Shown here: piece after piece, positions 1 through 9,258 of the stretch | Layout: the number at the start of each line of letters is the position of its first letter | Position numbering within the stretch: position 1 is the first letter of the stretch | NCBI GenBank assembly: GCA_016788865.1 | Contig: JAEUSB010000057.1 | Coordinates: 45,535 to 109,534, forward strand | Source: Leptospirales bacterium | GTDB taxonomy: Bacteria > Spirochaetota > Leptospiria > Leptospirales > Leptonemataceae | DNA: 64,000 bases | Direction of reading: 5' to 3' | Position numbers and translations under genes: made by a program | The notes under the pieces: model-generated | Databases searched by the model: none | The model's input: only the letters and a program-made list of their open reading frames with translations | Told to the model about the DNA's origin: nothing

Positions 1-97
1 GCCGAACGTCCTCCACGCAATAGACGCAGGAGAAGTTGCATTCGTCCAGAATGCTGAAACGTAGGACCTCAAATGAGCGACTCGTAGGACCCTGCAT
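1..97 (-). CDS. Radical SAM protein, MoaA-like (N-terminal fragment, cut by window edge)
   Basis: Reading the minus strand from an ATG at 97 gives 32 residues that run off the left edge without a stop. They contain LRFSILDECNFSCVYC, so the radical SAM CxxxCxxC [4Fe-4S] motif lies only about 20 residues from the start. That placement and the LRxSxxDxCNxxCxYC context are typical of MoaA (GTP 3',8-cyclase), the first enzyme of molybdenum cofactor synthesis. This fits the molybdoenzymes next door. An in-frame ATG at 148 is an alternative start; neither has a strong ribosome binding site. Most of the protein lies outside the window, so another radical SAM family remains possible. Confidence 0.68.
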   Translation of the reverse strand, partial: MQGPTSRSFEVLRFSILDECNFSCVYCVEDVR

Positions 98-211
98 TAC
101 GGACCAATTTAAGGGCCAAATCACGCCAGAATAGCAAAAACCGACCATCTTTTCACTACCCCGAATCAAAATGGCTTGTTCGAGTTCTCGATTCCGGGAT
201 TTTCTGGCAGT

Positions 212-2335
212 ATGAAAACCGTATATCGTTCCTGCTCCCTTTGTGAGGCCATCTGTGGCCTGGAAATCAAGGTAGAAAATGGACGAGTGGCTGGAATCCG
301 CGGTGATAAGGCTGACGTGTTTTCACATGGGCACATTTGCCCCAAGGGACCAGAGCTTAAGGCCATCCACGAAGATCCGGATCGATTGCGAAAGCCAATC
401 CGCCGCATAGGCAATGATTGGCATGAAGTCAGCTGGGATGAAGCACTGAACCTGGTTGTGGACAACCTGCATGCTGTTCAAAAGGAGCATGGCAACGATG
501 CAGTAGCCTACTATGCCGGGAATCCAAACGTGCACAACTACGGGTCCCTGCTATTCGCGCCTCGGTTTATCTCGCGGCTCAAAACCAGAAACTCGTATTC
601 TGCAACGTCAGTCGATCAGCTGCCGCATCACTTTGCTTCGCTGAAGATGTTTGGGCATCCATTGCTCGTTCCAATTCCAGATGTCGATAGAACAGATTAT
701 TTTCTCATCCTGGGCGCCAATCCAATTGCTTCAAATGGAAGTATCATGACCGCACCGGATATTAAGGGTCGCATGAAGGCCATCCAGAAACGCAGCGGGC
801 GCATCATCGTGATCGATCCCAGGAGAACGGAAACCGCTGAAGTGGCAGACGAGCACATCTTTATCAAACCCGGCAGCGATGTCTATTTCTTACTGGCCAT
901 CCTGAATGTGATTTTCCGTGAAAAACTGGTGAACTTGAAGCGCCTTGGACCTGAGGTCAAGGGTCTGCAGTCAATCGAAACTACTGTAAGGGCGTTTGGG
1001 CCTGGAGATGTAGCTGGTATCACCGGTATTCCGGCTAACGTTACGGAAAGAATAGCGCGCGAATTTGCTGGCGCCAGAAGTGCTGTTTGCTATGGTCGGG
1101 TTGGGGTTTCTACCCAATCATTTGGCGGACTGTGTCAGTGGCTCATCAACGTGCTGAATATCGTAACAGGAAACATGGACGAACCCGGCGGAGCAATGTT
1201 TGCCCTTCCCGCTGTGGACACCATCGGTGCTGAATTCAAGAGCGATTCTTACGGTAGCTTTGATTCGTTTCGGAGTAAGGCCAGGGGTTTGCCGGAGTTT
1301 GGAGGAGAGCTTCCCGTGGCAGCGCTTGCAGACGAGATACTCTTTCAGGGCGAAGGTGGCGTGCGAGCGCTGGTGACTTCCGCCGGGAATCCTGTTCTTT
1401 CCACCCCGAACGGCGGAAAGCTCCAGAAAGCAATGGAGTCACTGAAGTTCATGGCAAGCATTGACATATATCTAAATGAAACCACGCGAAACGCGAACGT
1501 GATCCTGCCACCTACCTCTCCGCTTGAGCATGACCACTACGATGTGGTGTTCAACATATTTGCTGTAAGGAATACGGCCCGCTATTCCCCTGCTGTCTTT
1601 GATCCACCAGCAGGCTCCATGCATGACTGGGAAATTTTCACAGAACTTACCCGCCGCCTCGATGAGGCACGAGACCCAAAAAAGGCAAAGAAGCCAGCCC
1701 GTGGGATAAAACCAACGGATTTCCTGGATCGGATGCTCAAAGCAGGGCCGTATGCAGCCACAAAAATCGAACTTCAGACGTTAGTCGACAATCCGCACGG
1801 AGTTGATTTTGGACCACTCACGAGTGTGCTATTGAATCGGATCAAGACCCCGGACAGAAAAGTTGATCTGGCGCCAGCGTTGATGACCGCTGACATTGGG
1901 CGTTTGAAGGAGTCTATGAAGGTGCAGGCAGGTCAGGGCAATGGGTCACTGATGCTGATTGGTCGCAGGCACGTGCGAGATAACAATTCATGGATGCACA
2001 ACATTGCAAAGCTCATGACAGGGGCAAATCGCTGTACCTTGTTCATGAATCCCAGGGATGCTGAATCCAGAGGCTTGAAGAACGGAAATGTCGTCTTTGT
2101 AACGTCGCGTGTCGGGGAAGTCCAGCTGCCGCTTGAGGTTGTTGAAGAGATCATGCCAGGCGTGGTCAGCATTCCGCACGGGTATGGTCACGGCAGGAAA
2201 GGAAGTAAGCTCGGGACTGCTGCCGCGCATTCCGGAGCAAGCATCAACGATCTCACGGACGATGAATCCATCGATGCGCTGACAGGCAACGCGGCCTTCA
2301 GCGGAGTGCCCGTGGTTGTTCGGCCGGCGCCATGA
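212..2335 (+). CDS. Molybdopterin oxidoreductase (formate dehydrogenase/nitrate reductase-like catalytic subunit)
   Basis: A 707-residue molybdo-bis-MGD enzyme. The N-terminus carries a CxxCxxxC motif (SCSLCEAICG) followed by HICPKG, the usual [4Fe-4S] site of this superfamily. The C-terminal part has the molybdopterin-dinucleotide binding fold (MLIGRRHVRDNNSWMHN, then NPRDAESRGL). The ATG at 212 is preferred to an upstream in-frame codon at 176 because the Cys motif then starts a few residues in, as is normal. The substrate cannot be read from the sequence. Its position beside moaA-like, nir and nas genes only shows that molybdenum cofactor is used here. No iron-sulphur or membrane partner subunit follows, so it may act alone in the cytoplasm. 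Confidence 0.85.
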   Translation: MKTVYRSCSLCEAICGLEIKVENGRVAGIRGDKADVFSHGHICPKGPELKAIHEDPDRLRKPIRRIGNDWHEVSWDEALNLVVDNLHAVQKEHGNDAVAYYAGNPNVHNYGSLLFAPRFISRLKTRNSYSATSVDQLPHHFASLKMFGHPLLVPIPDVDRTDYFLILGANPIASNGSIMTAPDIKGRMKAIQKRSGRIIVIDPRRTETAEVADEHIFIKPGSDVYFLLAILNVIFREKLVNLKRLGPEVKGLQSIETTVRAFGPGDVAGITGIPANVTERIAREFAGARSAVCYGRVGVSTQSFGGLCQWLINVLNIVTGNMDEPGGAMFALPAVDTIGAEFKSDSYGSFDSFRSKARGLPEFGGELPVAALADEILFQGEGGVRALVTSAGNPVLSTPNGGKLQKAMESLKFMASIDIYLNETTRNANVILPPTSPLEHDHYDVVFNIFAVRNTARYSPAVFDPPAGSMHDWEIFTELTRRLDEARDPKKAKKPARGIKPTDFLDRMLKAGPYAATKIELQTLVDNPHGVDFGPLTSVLLNRIKTPDRKVDLAPALMTADIGRLKESMKVQAGQGNGSLMLIGRRHVRDNNSWMHNIAKLMTGANRCTLFMNPRDAESRGLKNGNVVFVTSRVGEVQLPLEVVEEIMPGVVSIPHGYGHGRKGSKLGTAAAHSGASINDLTDDESIDALTGNAAFSGVPVVVRPAP

Positions 2336-2356
2336 TTGACCGATAGACCTGGTGGT

Positions 2357-2689
2357 ATGAAATGGGTCATGGCAGATACAGAGAGCATTGAATTCCTGAA
2401 AACCCGCGTCATGGAGGCTGTCACGGACAACCTCAAGACTATAACGAATGCACGCGTGGATCAGGCCCTTGCGGTCCATGAGATTGTGACGTACATTTTT
2501 AAGGATGTGGATCCAAAAGCCGCTTCTCTGGATCATGCCCGATACGATTGGTACTATAGCTTGCTGGGCCGCGGCATTGCAATTGCCCAGGGTTGGAAAA
2601 TCAACCTGGCGCCTGAAGTTAAGAATCCATCAGAGACAGTTGCAAGCATTCACACGTATCTGGAAAAGACCTACGGACGTCACAAATAG
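2357..2689 (+). CDS. Small conserved-looking protein of unknown function
   Basis: A 110-residue soluble protein starting about 20 bases after the molybdoenzyme, probably co-transcribed with it. It is largely helical, with no signal peptide, membrane segment or metal motif. The middle part (HARYDWYYSLLGRGIAIAQGW) has clustered aromatic residues. I do not recognise the family. The ATG at 2357 follows a weak GGTGG; a TTG at 2336 and an ATG at 2369 are alternative starts. The tight spacing suggests a role connected with the oxidoreductase, for example as a chaperone or accessory factor, but that is only inferred from position. Confidence 0.55.
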   Translation: MKWVMADTESIEFLKTRVMEAVTDNLKTITNARVDQALAVHEIVTYIFKDVDPKAASLDHARYDWYYSLLGRGIAIAQGWKINLAPEVKNPSETVASIHTYLEKTYGRHK

Positions 2690-3033
2690 TCAGAAGGAAG
2701 TTTGAGGTACACCTGCCCATCTTTCACTTCAACCGGATACGTCTGCACCTTGTAGCTATCGCCGGAGAGGCAACGACCATCCTTTAATGAGAACGATCGC
2801 TTATGCTGAGGGCACGCTACTTTGGGCTCACCCTTTTGATCTCCCGTAAGCCCGCGCGCTAGCACCATATCGCCCGTATGGGGACAGGCATTGTCACATG
2901 CATACCATTCGCCATTTGAAAATCGAAAGATCGCAATCTGCCGCTCGCCTACGCGCGCGCAAATCCCCGCGTCTTCCGGAAAGCTCGAGGCTTGCGCGAC
3001 CAGGAACATGCTTTCTGTTGGAGATACGGTCAT
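2680..3033 (-). CDS. nirD: Nitrite reductase small subunit, Rieske type (NirD)
   Basis: A 117-residue Rieske-fold protein. It carries CPHTGD and CPQHKRSF, the C-x-H and C-x2-H halves that bind a Rieske [2Fe-2S] cluster, so this is a cluster-bearing NirD and not one of the homologues that lost it. With NirB it forms the cytoplasmic NADH-dependent nitrite reductase that makes ammonium. The ATG at 3033 overlaps the nirB stop in an ATGA arrangement, which supports this start and translational coupling. Its 3' end overlaps the end of the plus-strand gene before it by about 10 bases, in convergent orientation. Confidence 0.92.
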   Translation of the reverse strand: MTVSPTESMFLVAQASSFPEDAGICARVGERQIAIFRFSNGEWYACDNACPHTGDMVLARGLTGDQKGEPKVACPQHKRSFSLKDGRCLSGDSYKVQTYPVEVKDGQVYLKLPSDYL

Positions 3034-5525
3034 TGGATGACTCCTGAGGCCACTGGCCAATCCGCCGGGCGTCTTTGTCCGCGTTCTTCAACAAAGCGCA
3101 GAGTCGGGTCGCCCTCAGGACTGTTTACAAAATGGCGGAACGCTTTCTGCTTCTCCGGATGATCCACGACTTCCTTCCATTCGCAGACATACGTATCAAC
3201 CAGATGCTGTATCTCTGCCTCAAGTTCGGCGCAAATCCCAAGCGAATCATTGATGATTACATCACGAAGATAGTCAATGCCACCCTCGAGCTTGTTGAAC
3301 CAGGTTGCTGTGCGCTCAAGCTTATCTGCCGTACGGATGTATAACATCAGGAATCGATCAATGAACTTGATACAGGTCTCGTCGTCCAGATCCGATGCAA
3401 GCAATTCCGCATGACGTGGTTTTGCCCCGCCGTTTCCGCAGACGTAGAGGTTCCAGCCCTTTTCAGTTGCAATGATCCCAAAATCCTTACTTTGAGCTTC
3501 TGCGCATTCGCGAATGCAGCCAGAAACTGCAGATTTCAGTTTATGCGGAGAGCGAATTCCACGGTAACGCTCTTCGATTCGAATTGCAAACGCAGTGGAG
3601 TCCTGGACTCCAAAGCGGCACCAGGTCTTGCCAACGCAACTCTTCACGGTGCGCATTGCCTTTCCGTATGCGTGACCGCTTTCAAAGCCAGCTTCCACCA
3701 GATCCTTCCAGATATCTGGAAGTTGTTCCACGCGCGCGCCCAGCAAATCGATCCTCTGTCCGCCCGTGATCTTGCAATACAGCCCGTACTTGGTTCCGAT
3801 TTGTGCCAGGATTTCTAATTTTGCAGTTGTGATTTCTCCGCCTGCAATTCTTGGAATCACCGAATAGGTTCCGCCGCGCTGAATGTTGGCAAGGAACCGG
3901 TCATTGGTGTCTTGAATGGTCTGATGATTGACAATTACTTCGTTCCAGAGACTTGCAAGCATCGAGGCCACAGCGGGCTTGCAGATTTCGCAACCGTAAC
4001 CACTACCACAGCTTTTCAAAACTTCCGGAAATGATTTCAGCTTTCGCACATGTACAATTTGATACAGTTCCTGTCTTGAGTAGGTGAAATGTTCGCAGAG
4101 ATGATTCTGGACGACTTTCCCCTGGGCTTTAAGCTCGCTCTTGAGAATATCTGTAACCAGGGGCATACATCCGCCGCATCCGGTACCGGCTCGGGTGCAT
4201 GCCTTTAGCTCACCGAGTTCAACGCATCCTTCGCGGATTGCGTTTACAATATCACCGCGTGAAACGTTGTTACAGGAACAGATTTTGGCGCTATCTGGCA
4301 TGGCTGCGGAATTTGGAGCCTGTCCGGAAACCAGGAGAGATTCGGGTTCTTCCGGAAGATCCAGGCCACTCTGCATTGTAACGAGTAACTGTCCGTATGC
4401 AGATGCGTCGCCGACCAGGATTCCTCCCTGAAGTTTCCCTTCAGAAGAGATTACAAGCTTCTTGTAAATGCCGCGTCGCGGGTTGACGACAGTGATGGAC
4501 TCACCGCCCTGCTGCGCGAAGGCGTCTCCAAACGATGCAACATCAATGCCGATTAACTTTAGTTTTGTTGAGAGATCAGAGCCTTCGTATTTGCGTGGTG
4601 CTTCCGGCGCCGCAGCCAGATTGCATGCCAGCACTTCTGCCATCTCATATCCAGGAGCGACAAGCCCGTAAATCATTCCGCCGGAAAGGGCAACCTCGCC
4701 GATTGCATAGATTTGCGGATCGCTTGTTCGCAGATATTCATCGACCACAACGCCACCACGATCGCCTACTTTGATTCCGCAATCTCGGGCAAGTTCATCG
4801 CGCGGCTTGATGCCAGCTGAGATAACAATTACGTCAGTATCAATGCAAGTTCCGTCTTTGAAATTGAGACGCTTACCCGATTCAATATCTTCGATGTTCT
4901 GCGTTTCGTGCGAGAGATGCACTTTGACACCCAGTTCCTCAATTTTGCGCCGGAGGATATCCGCTCCGGTTGCGTCGAGTTGCCGTGGCATGAGTCGCGG
5001 CGCGAACTCGACAACATGAGTTTCAAGCCCCAGATCACGCAGTGCTTTGGCGGCTTCCAGACCCAGGAGGCCACCACCGATCACGACACCGGTTTTGCCA
5101 TTTTTTGCACCCGCTTCAATTTTCTCGAGATCTTCGATGGTTCTATACACAAAGACATTTCTAGAATCCACACCAGGGATAGGTGGCACAAACGGACTTG
5201 AACCGGTTGCAAAGACAATGGAATCAAAGGAAAGTTTTCCTGACGCGGACTCCACGGCCCGAGCCTGGAGATCAATAGACGTTATACGCTCTCCAAGTCG
5301 CAGATTGATTCTGTTTTCAGTATACCATGAAGGGGAACTGAGATGAAGGTCTTCTGGTTTTTTGCCGGCAAAATACTCGGAAAGGTGAACGCGATCATAG
5401 GCGATTCGGTTTTCCTCGCCGAAAACAGTTACATCGTAGTCAGCCTGTCCGCCAAACTGGAGAAATTTCTCAATGAAACGGTGACCTACCATTCCATTGC
5501 CGATAACCACAAGTTGCTTTTTCAT
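3030..5525 (-). CDS. nirB: NADH-dependent assimilatory nitrite reductase large subunit (NirB)
   Basis: An 831-residue protein that reduces nitrite to ammonium with electrons from NADH. In order it has an FAD-binding GxGxxG at the N-terminus (VVIGNGMVGHRF), an NAD-binding site (VVIGGGLLGLE), a BFD-like [2Fe-2S] domain (CSC at about 416-418, CGGC about 30 residues later), a ferredoxin-like half domain, and the sirohaem/[4Fe-4S] site made by CVGKTWC (about 628-634) and CIREC (about 668). Length and domain order are normal for NirB. GTGAGA sits just upstream of the ATG at 5525. It is transcribed divergently from the nitrate reductase gene and followed by nirD. Confidence 0.95.
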   Translation of the reverse strand: MKKQLVVIGNGMVGHRFIEKFLQFGGQADYDVTVFGEENRIAYDRVHLSEYFAGKKPEDLHLSSPSWYTENRINLRLGERITSIDLQARAVESASGKLSFDSIVFATGSSPFVPPIPGVDSRNVFVYRTIEDLEKIEAGAKNGKTGVVIGGGLLGLEAAKALRDLGLETHVVEFAPRLMPRQLDATGADILRRKIEELGVKVHLSHETQNIEDIESGKRLNFKDGTCIDTDVIVISAGIKPRDELARDCGIKVGDRGGVVVDEYLRTSDPQIYAIGEVALSGGMIYGLVAPGYEMAEVLACNLAAAPEAPRKYEGSDLSTKLKLIGIDVASFGDAFAQQGGESITVVNPRRGIYKKLVISSEGKLQGGILVGDASAYGQLLVTMQSGLDLPEEPESLLVSGQAPNSAAMPDSAKICSCNNVSRGDIVNAIREGCVELGELKACTRAGTGCGGCMPLVTDILKSELKAQGKVVQNHLCEHFTYSRQELYQIVHVRKLKSFPEVLKSCGSGYGCEICKPAVASMLASLWNEVIVNHQTIQDTNDRFLANIQRGGTYSVIPRIAGGEITTAKLEILAQIGTKYGLYCKITGGQRIDLLGARVEQLPDIWKDLVEAGFESGHAYGKAMRTVKSCVGKTWCRFGVQDSTAFAIRIEERYRGIRSPHKLKSAVSGCIRECAEAQSKDFGIIATEKGWNLYVCGNGGAKPRHAELLASDLDDETCIKFIDRFLMLYIRTADKLERTATWFNKLEGGIDYLRDVIINDSLGICAELEAEIQHLVDTYVCEWKEVVDHPEKQKAFRHFVNSPEGDPTLRFVEERGQRRPADWPVASGVIQ

Positions 5526-5751
5526 ATTAATCTCACAGGCGTCTGCCTGGTTTCTCTTAGCAGAAAACGTACCTAGCCTGACGCGTACAAAACCTCCCCG
5601 ATCTGCTCTGATTGCTCCCCTTTCGAACGAAGCATGGACGGATTGCTCATTTTTTCAGCATTGGGCGGCGTTCTGCGGCTCCTCACAGCTCAACAGAAGG
5701 AATTTCAGCGGTACGTTTGTTGCTACATCGTGCGGAAGGAAGTCGAAGGGA
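5526..5751. promoter_or_regulatory. Divergent control region between nirB and the nitrate reductase gene
   Basis: This 226-base spacer must hold the promoters of both divergent nitrogen operons. It contains a perfect 9-base inverted pair, AAACGTACC at 5565-5573 and GGTACGTTT at 5710-5718, one near each gene. This could be two copies of a regulator site. No clear NtcA-type or sigma-54 box was found here. Two short plus-strand reading frames in it look non-coding. Confidence 0.4.
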
Positions 5752-8700
5752 ATGTCGCAAGGGCTCAAAACCACGTGTTCGTATTGCGGGGTTGGATGCG
5801 GTGTGATCGTGCACAAGACACCTGCTGGCCTCCAAATTGAAGGTGACCCGGACCATCCAGCAAACAGGGGTCAGCTCTGTTCAAAGGGGATGAATCTCCA
5901 CTACACCGTCATGGACCGCCGTGACAGACTACTTTTCCCCGAAATGCGTTCGCACCGGGCGGCTCCACGAGTTCGTGTCGGCTGGGTTCAGGCTATTCGA
6001 CGTGCGGCAGGGGTATTCCGATCCCTGGTCAAGAATTACGGACCTGATAGCGTTGGGTTCTATGTTTCCGGACAGCTTTTAACCGAGGAATACTACATCA
6101 TCAACAAGCTTTGCAAGGGATTTCTGGGGACGAACAACATCGATACAAACTCCCGGCTTTGCATGAGCTCGGCCGTCGTGGGTTACAAAAAAGCCCTGGG
6201 CGAGGACTCCGTTCCCGTCACATACGAGGACATTGATCTTGCAGATGTATTCTTTATAGCCGGGGCCAACCCTGCCTGGTGCCATCCAATTTTGTTTCGC
6301 AGGATCGAAGAAAGAAAAGCAGCATATCCGAACGCGAAAATCATCATTGTCGATCCCAGACGCACTCAGTCCTGCGAAGGGGCAGACCTCCATCTGCAGA
6401 TCCTTCCGGGTACCGATACCGCTCTATTCCATGCGATTGCTCGACTGCTGATTGAAAACGAGCAAATCGACCGTACATTCATTCGCGAGCATACAAACGG
6501 TTTTGATGCACTCCGCGAGAAGGTTTTCGAGCGAGCAAATCAAGAGTACGCTGCGATTTGTGGTGTCCCGTCAGGCGATATTGAATTGGCCGCACGCTGG
6601 ATTGGCGAAGCGCGAGGATTTCTCTCGCTCTGGGCCATGGGGCTTAACCAGAGCACCGTCGGCGTAAACAAGAACACGGCATTACTCAACCTTTCCCTGA
6701 TTACGGGAAAAATTGGCAAGCCCGGGAACGGACCACTTTCCCTCACCGGTCAACCAAACGCAATGGGTGGTCGCGAAGTTGGAGGGCTCTGCAATCTTCT
6801 CCCGGCCCATCGAGACCTCACGAATCCGGATCATCGCAAGGAAGTTGCCGACTTCTGGGGAGTAAAATCCATCCGCGACAAACCGGGGTTATCTGCAACG
6901 GAGATGTTCGAGAGTTTGCGTAGCGGCAAGATGAAGGCCATATGGATTGTGTGCACCAATCCGACCGTGAGTTTACCGGACGCGAGACTGGTGGAGGAAG
7001 GGTTAAAAAACGCGAAATTCGTTGTAGTGCAGGACATTTCCAGGAACGCACAGACGATAGAATTCGCAGACCTTGTGCTACCTGCTGCGTCCTGGCTTGA
7101 AAAGACGGGGACAATGACCAACTCGGATCGTCGGGTAACTCTTGTAGACAAGTTGGTAGATGCGCCAGGCGAAGCCCTTGCAGACACGGAAATTATTCGT
7201 CGGTTTGCTCACGCCATGGGGTTTGAAAAATACTTTGAGTACGAGAACGAAGAATCCGTTTTCCTCGAACATGCACGTCTGACGACGGGAACCAATATTG
7301 ACATCACGGGCGTTGACTATGCGTTGCTGCGCGATAAGCGGGCTATCCAGTGGCCGCTGCCGCACAAGGGGCATCCGGGAACCCCTCGCCTGTTTGAAGA
7401 TTCTAAGTTTTACACGTCGGATAGCCGCGCCCGCCTCCATGCCCCTCCCATTGAGGATACAGCCGAGAAATCTTCACCGGAATATCCATTGATCCTTACC
7501 ACCGGTCGCATTCGGGATCAGTGGCATACGATGACACGGACGGGCAAGGTGAGCAAATTGCGCGATCACATCCCGGAGCCCTACCTTGAAATTCATCCAG
7601 TTGATGCGGATATGCGAGGCATTAGCGAGAATGATCTCGTCGAGGTAATGGGACCCCGTGGTGACGTCCGTGCGAGAGCCCGCGTTACAACGAACATCCG
7701 CCAGGGCGTGGTCTTTCTTCCCATGCATTGGGGTCGCAAGGGTAAGGGTGACCTTTCGCGGGCCAACAACCTTACGAATCGGCAATTTGATCCAGAATCC
7801 AAACAGCCTGGCTTCAAAACATCAGCTGTTCAAGTTCAGAAGTTCAAGAAATCCCCGGAAAAGATTGTTATCGTTGGAGCTGGCGCGGCAGCCTTTGGAT
7901 TTATCCAGGAATACAGGAAGCAAAACACAACGGACGAGATCCTTGTTTTCTCCGCCGAGCCTGATGCTTTCTACAATCGCATTTTGCTCCCGGAAGTCGT
8001 TTCTGATGAAAGCACGTTTGAATCGCTCGATAAGCGAAAATATTTGGAGAATCTTTCGTTCAAGCTTGTTTCGGGCAGATCCATTGTTTCAATCGATCGC
8101 AAGAATAAATCCGCTCAAGATGATACTGGTGAATCGCATTCTTATGATCGATTGATTCTGGCAACTGGCAGTCGGCCTTTCGTTCCGTCAGGCATCAAGT
8201 CGCCTGACGTTACATCGGGCGTATTTACTTTGCGTAAGCGCGCCGATGCCGAGCAAATTCAGGCCTATTGTGGATCAGATTCGCGCGTGGTAATCCTTGG
8301 CGCAGGACTCCTGGGTCTTGAGCTGGCTGCGGCTCTGTTGAAGCGCGGCTCCAGGGTCAGCGTCGTCCATCGATCTGATCGAATCATGAATAGGCAGCTT
8401 GATTCGGAATCATCCCGGATACTTGAAGAGGTTCTGACAGAGCGAGGCGTCAAGTTTCTCCTTAACGACGAAATCGCAGTGATTGGTGGATCAGGGTCCG
8501 TCCAGTTGGTTCGCCTGGCCAGCGGAAAAATCCTGGATTGCGACGCGCTTGTGTTTGCAGTCGGGACAACTCCCGAGATCGAGCTGCCGAGTCTGGCCGG
8601 TCTCCAATGCGCCAGTGGTGTAATTGTGGATCAGAATCTGCAAACCTCGGATCCAAATATTTACGCAATCGGTGAGGTTGCAGAGCATGCGAGCGGCCTG

Positions 8701-9258
8701 TATGGAACCACTCTTGCCAGCGAGGACCAGGGCCAGGTGCTGGCTCGACGGCTGGCCGGTGATCCCTTTGTTAGCTATACGGGCTCGCTTTCGATGAACA
8801 TCCTCAAGATTGGTGGTCTGAGTGCCGTCTCAATGGGGCTAACAGTCGTTCCAATGGCTGATGCGGCCAATTACGAGGAAATTGTTTTTTTCGATCGCAT
8901 TCGACGACTGTACAAGAAATGCGTGGTGCATTGTGATCGTCTCGTGGGTGCCATTCTTATTGGCGACCGTGAGGAATTCGCATTATTCAAGGGACTCATC
9001 GAATCCGGCCGCGAACTGGGAGATGAGCGATTGTCCCTATTGCAGGGAGGCGGAAAAAAGCGGACGCCAATGCTCGGGAAACTGGTCTGCTCTTGCAACG
9101 CCGTGGGCGAAGAGAATATTTGCAACGCAGTTAAGTCAGAGGCAACAACGGCCAATGACGTAATGCGTGAAACGTCGGCCGGCCTGGGATGTGGCAGTTG
9201 CAAACCGGAAGTTGCGCGCCTGGTATCTAATTCAGTTCAGAGGCTTTGCGCAGTATGA
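5752..9258 (+). CDS. nasA: Assimilatory nitrate reductase fused to an FAD/NAD(H) reductase and a BFD [2Fe-2S] domain
   Basis: A 1168-residue protein. Residues 1 to about 690 are a NasA/NapA-type molybdopterin nitrate reductase: C9, C12, C16 and C43 bind a [4Fe-4S] cluster, and C137 in NSRLCMSSAV is the expected molybdenum ligand. From residue 704 (KIVIVGAGAAAFGF) a second module begins, an FAD- and NAD-dependent disulphide-reductase fold with a second Rossmann motif (VVILGAGLLGLE). The tail is a BFD-like domain with C1113, C1115, C1147 and C1150. In Klebsiella-type systems NasA and the NADH-oxidising NasC are separate proteins; here they appear to be one chain. The ATG at 5752 follows GGAAGGAAG; longer readings upstream lack family similarity. 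The gene overlaps the next by ATGA. Confidence 0.93.
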   Translation: MSQGLKTTCSYCGVGCGVIVHKTPAGLQIEGDPDHPANRGQLCSKGMNLHYTVMDRRDRLLFPEMRSHRAAPRVRVGWVQAIRRAAGVFRSLVKNYGPDSVGFYVSGQLLTEEYYIINKLCKGFLGTNNIDTNSRLCMSSAVVGYKKALGEDSVPVTYEDIDLADVFFIAGANPAWCHPILFRRIEERKAAYPNAKIIIVDPRRTQSCEGADLHLQILPGTDTALFHAIARLLIENEQIDRTFIREHTNGFDALREKVFERANQEYAAICGVPSGDIELAARWIGEARGFLSLWAMGLNQSTVGVNKNTALLNLSLITGKIGKPGNGPLSLTGQPNAMGGREVGGLCNLLPAHRDLTNPDHRKEVADFWGVKSIRDKPGLSATEMFESLRSGKMKAIWIVCTNPTVSLPDARLVEEGLKNAKFVVVQDISRNAQTIEFADLVLPAASWLEKTGTMTNSDRRVTLVDKLVDAPGEALADTEIIRRFAHAMGFEKYFEYENEESVFLEHARLTTGTNIDITGVDYALLRDKRAIQWPLPHKGHPGTPRLFEDSKFYTSDSRARLHAPPIEDTAEKSSPEYPLILTTGRIRDQWHTMTRTGKVSKLRDHIPEPYLEIHPVDADMRGISENDLVEVMGPRGDVRARARVTTNIRQGVVFLPMHWGRKGKGDLSRANNLTNRQFDPESKQPGFKTSAVQVQKFKKSPEKIVIVGAGAAAFGFIQEYRKQNTTDEILVFSAEPDAFYNRILLPEVVSDESTFESLDKRKYLENLSFKLVSGRSIVSIDRKNKSAQDDTGESHSYDRLILATGSRPFVPSGIKSPDVTSGVFTLRKRADAEQIQAYCGSDSRVVILGAGLLGLELAAALLKRGSRVSVVHRSDRIMNRQLDSESSRILEEVLTERGVKFLLNDEIAVIGGSGSVQLVRLASGKILDCDALVFAVGTTPEIELPSLAGLQCASGVIVDQNLQTSDPNIYAIGEVAEHASGLYGTTLASEDQGQVLARRLAGDPFVSYTGSLSMNILKIGGLSAVSMGLTVVPMADAANYEEIVFFDRIRRLYKKCVVHCDRLVGAILIGDREEFALFKGLIESGRELGDERLSLLQGGGKKRTPMLGKLVCSCNAVGEENICNAVKSEATTANDVMRETSAGLGCGSCKPEVARLVSNSVQRLCAV

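Noticed and set aside
1988..2536. A 182-residue minus-strand frame
   Set aside because: It is antisense to the molybdoenzyme and the small gene after it, with no recognisable motif.
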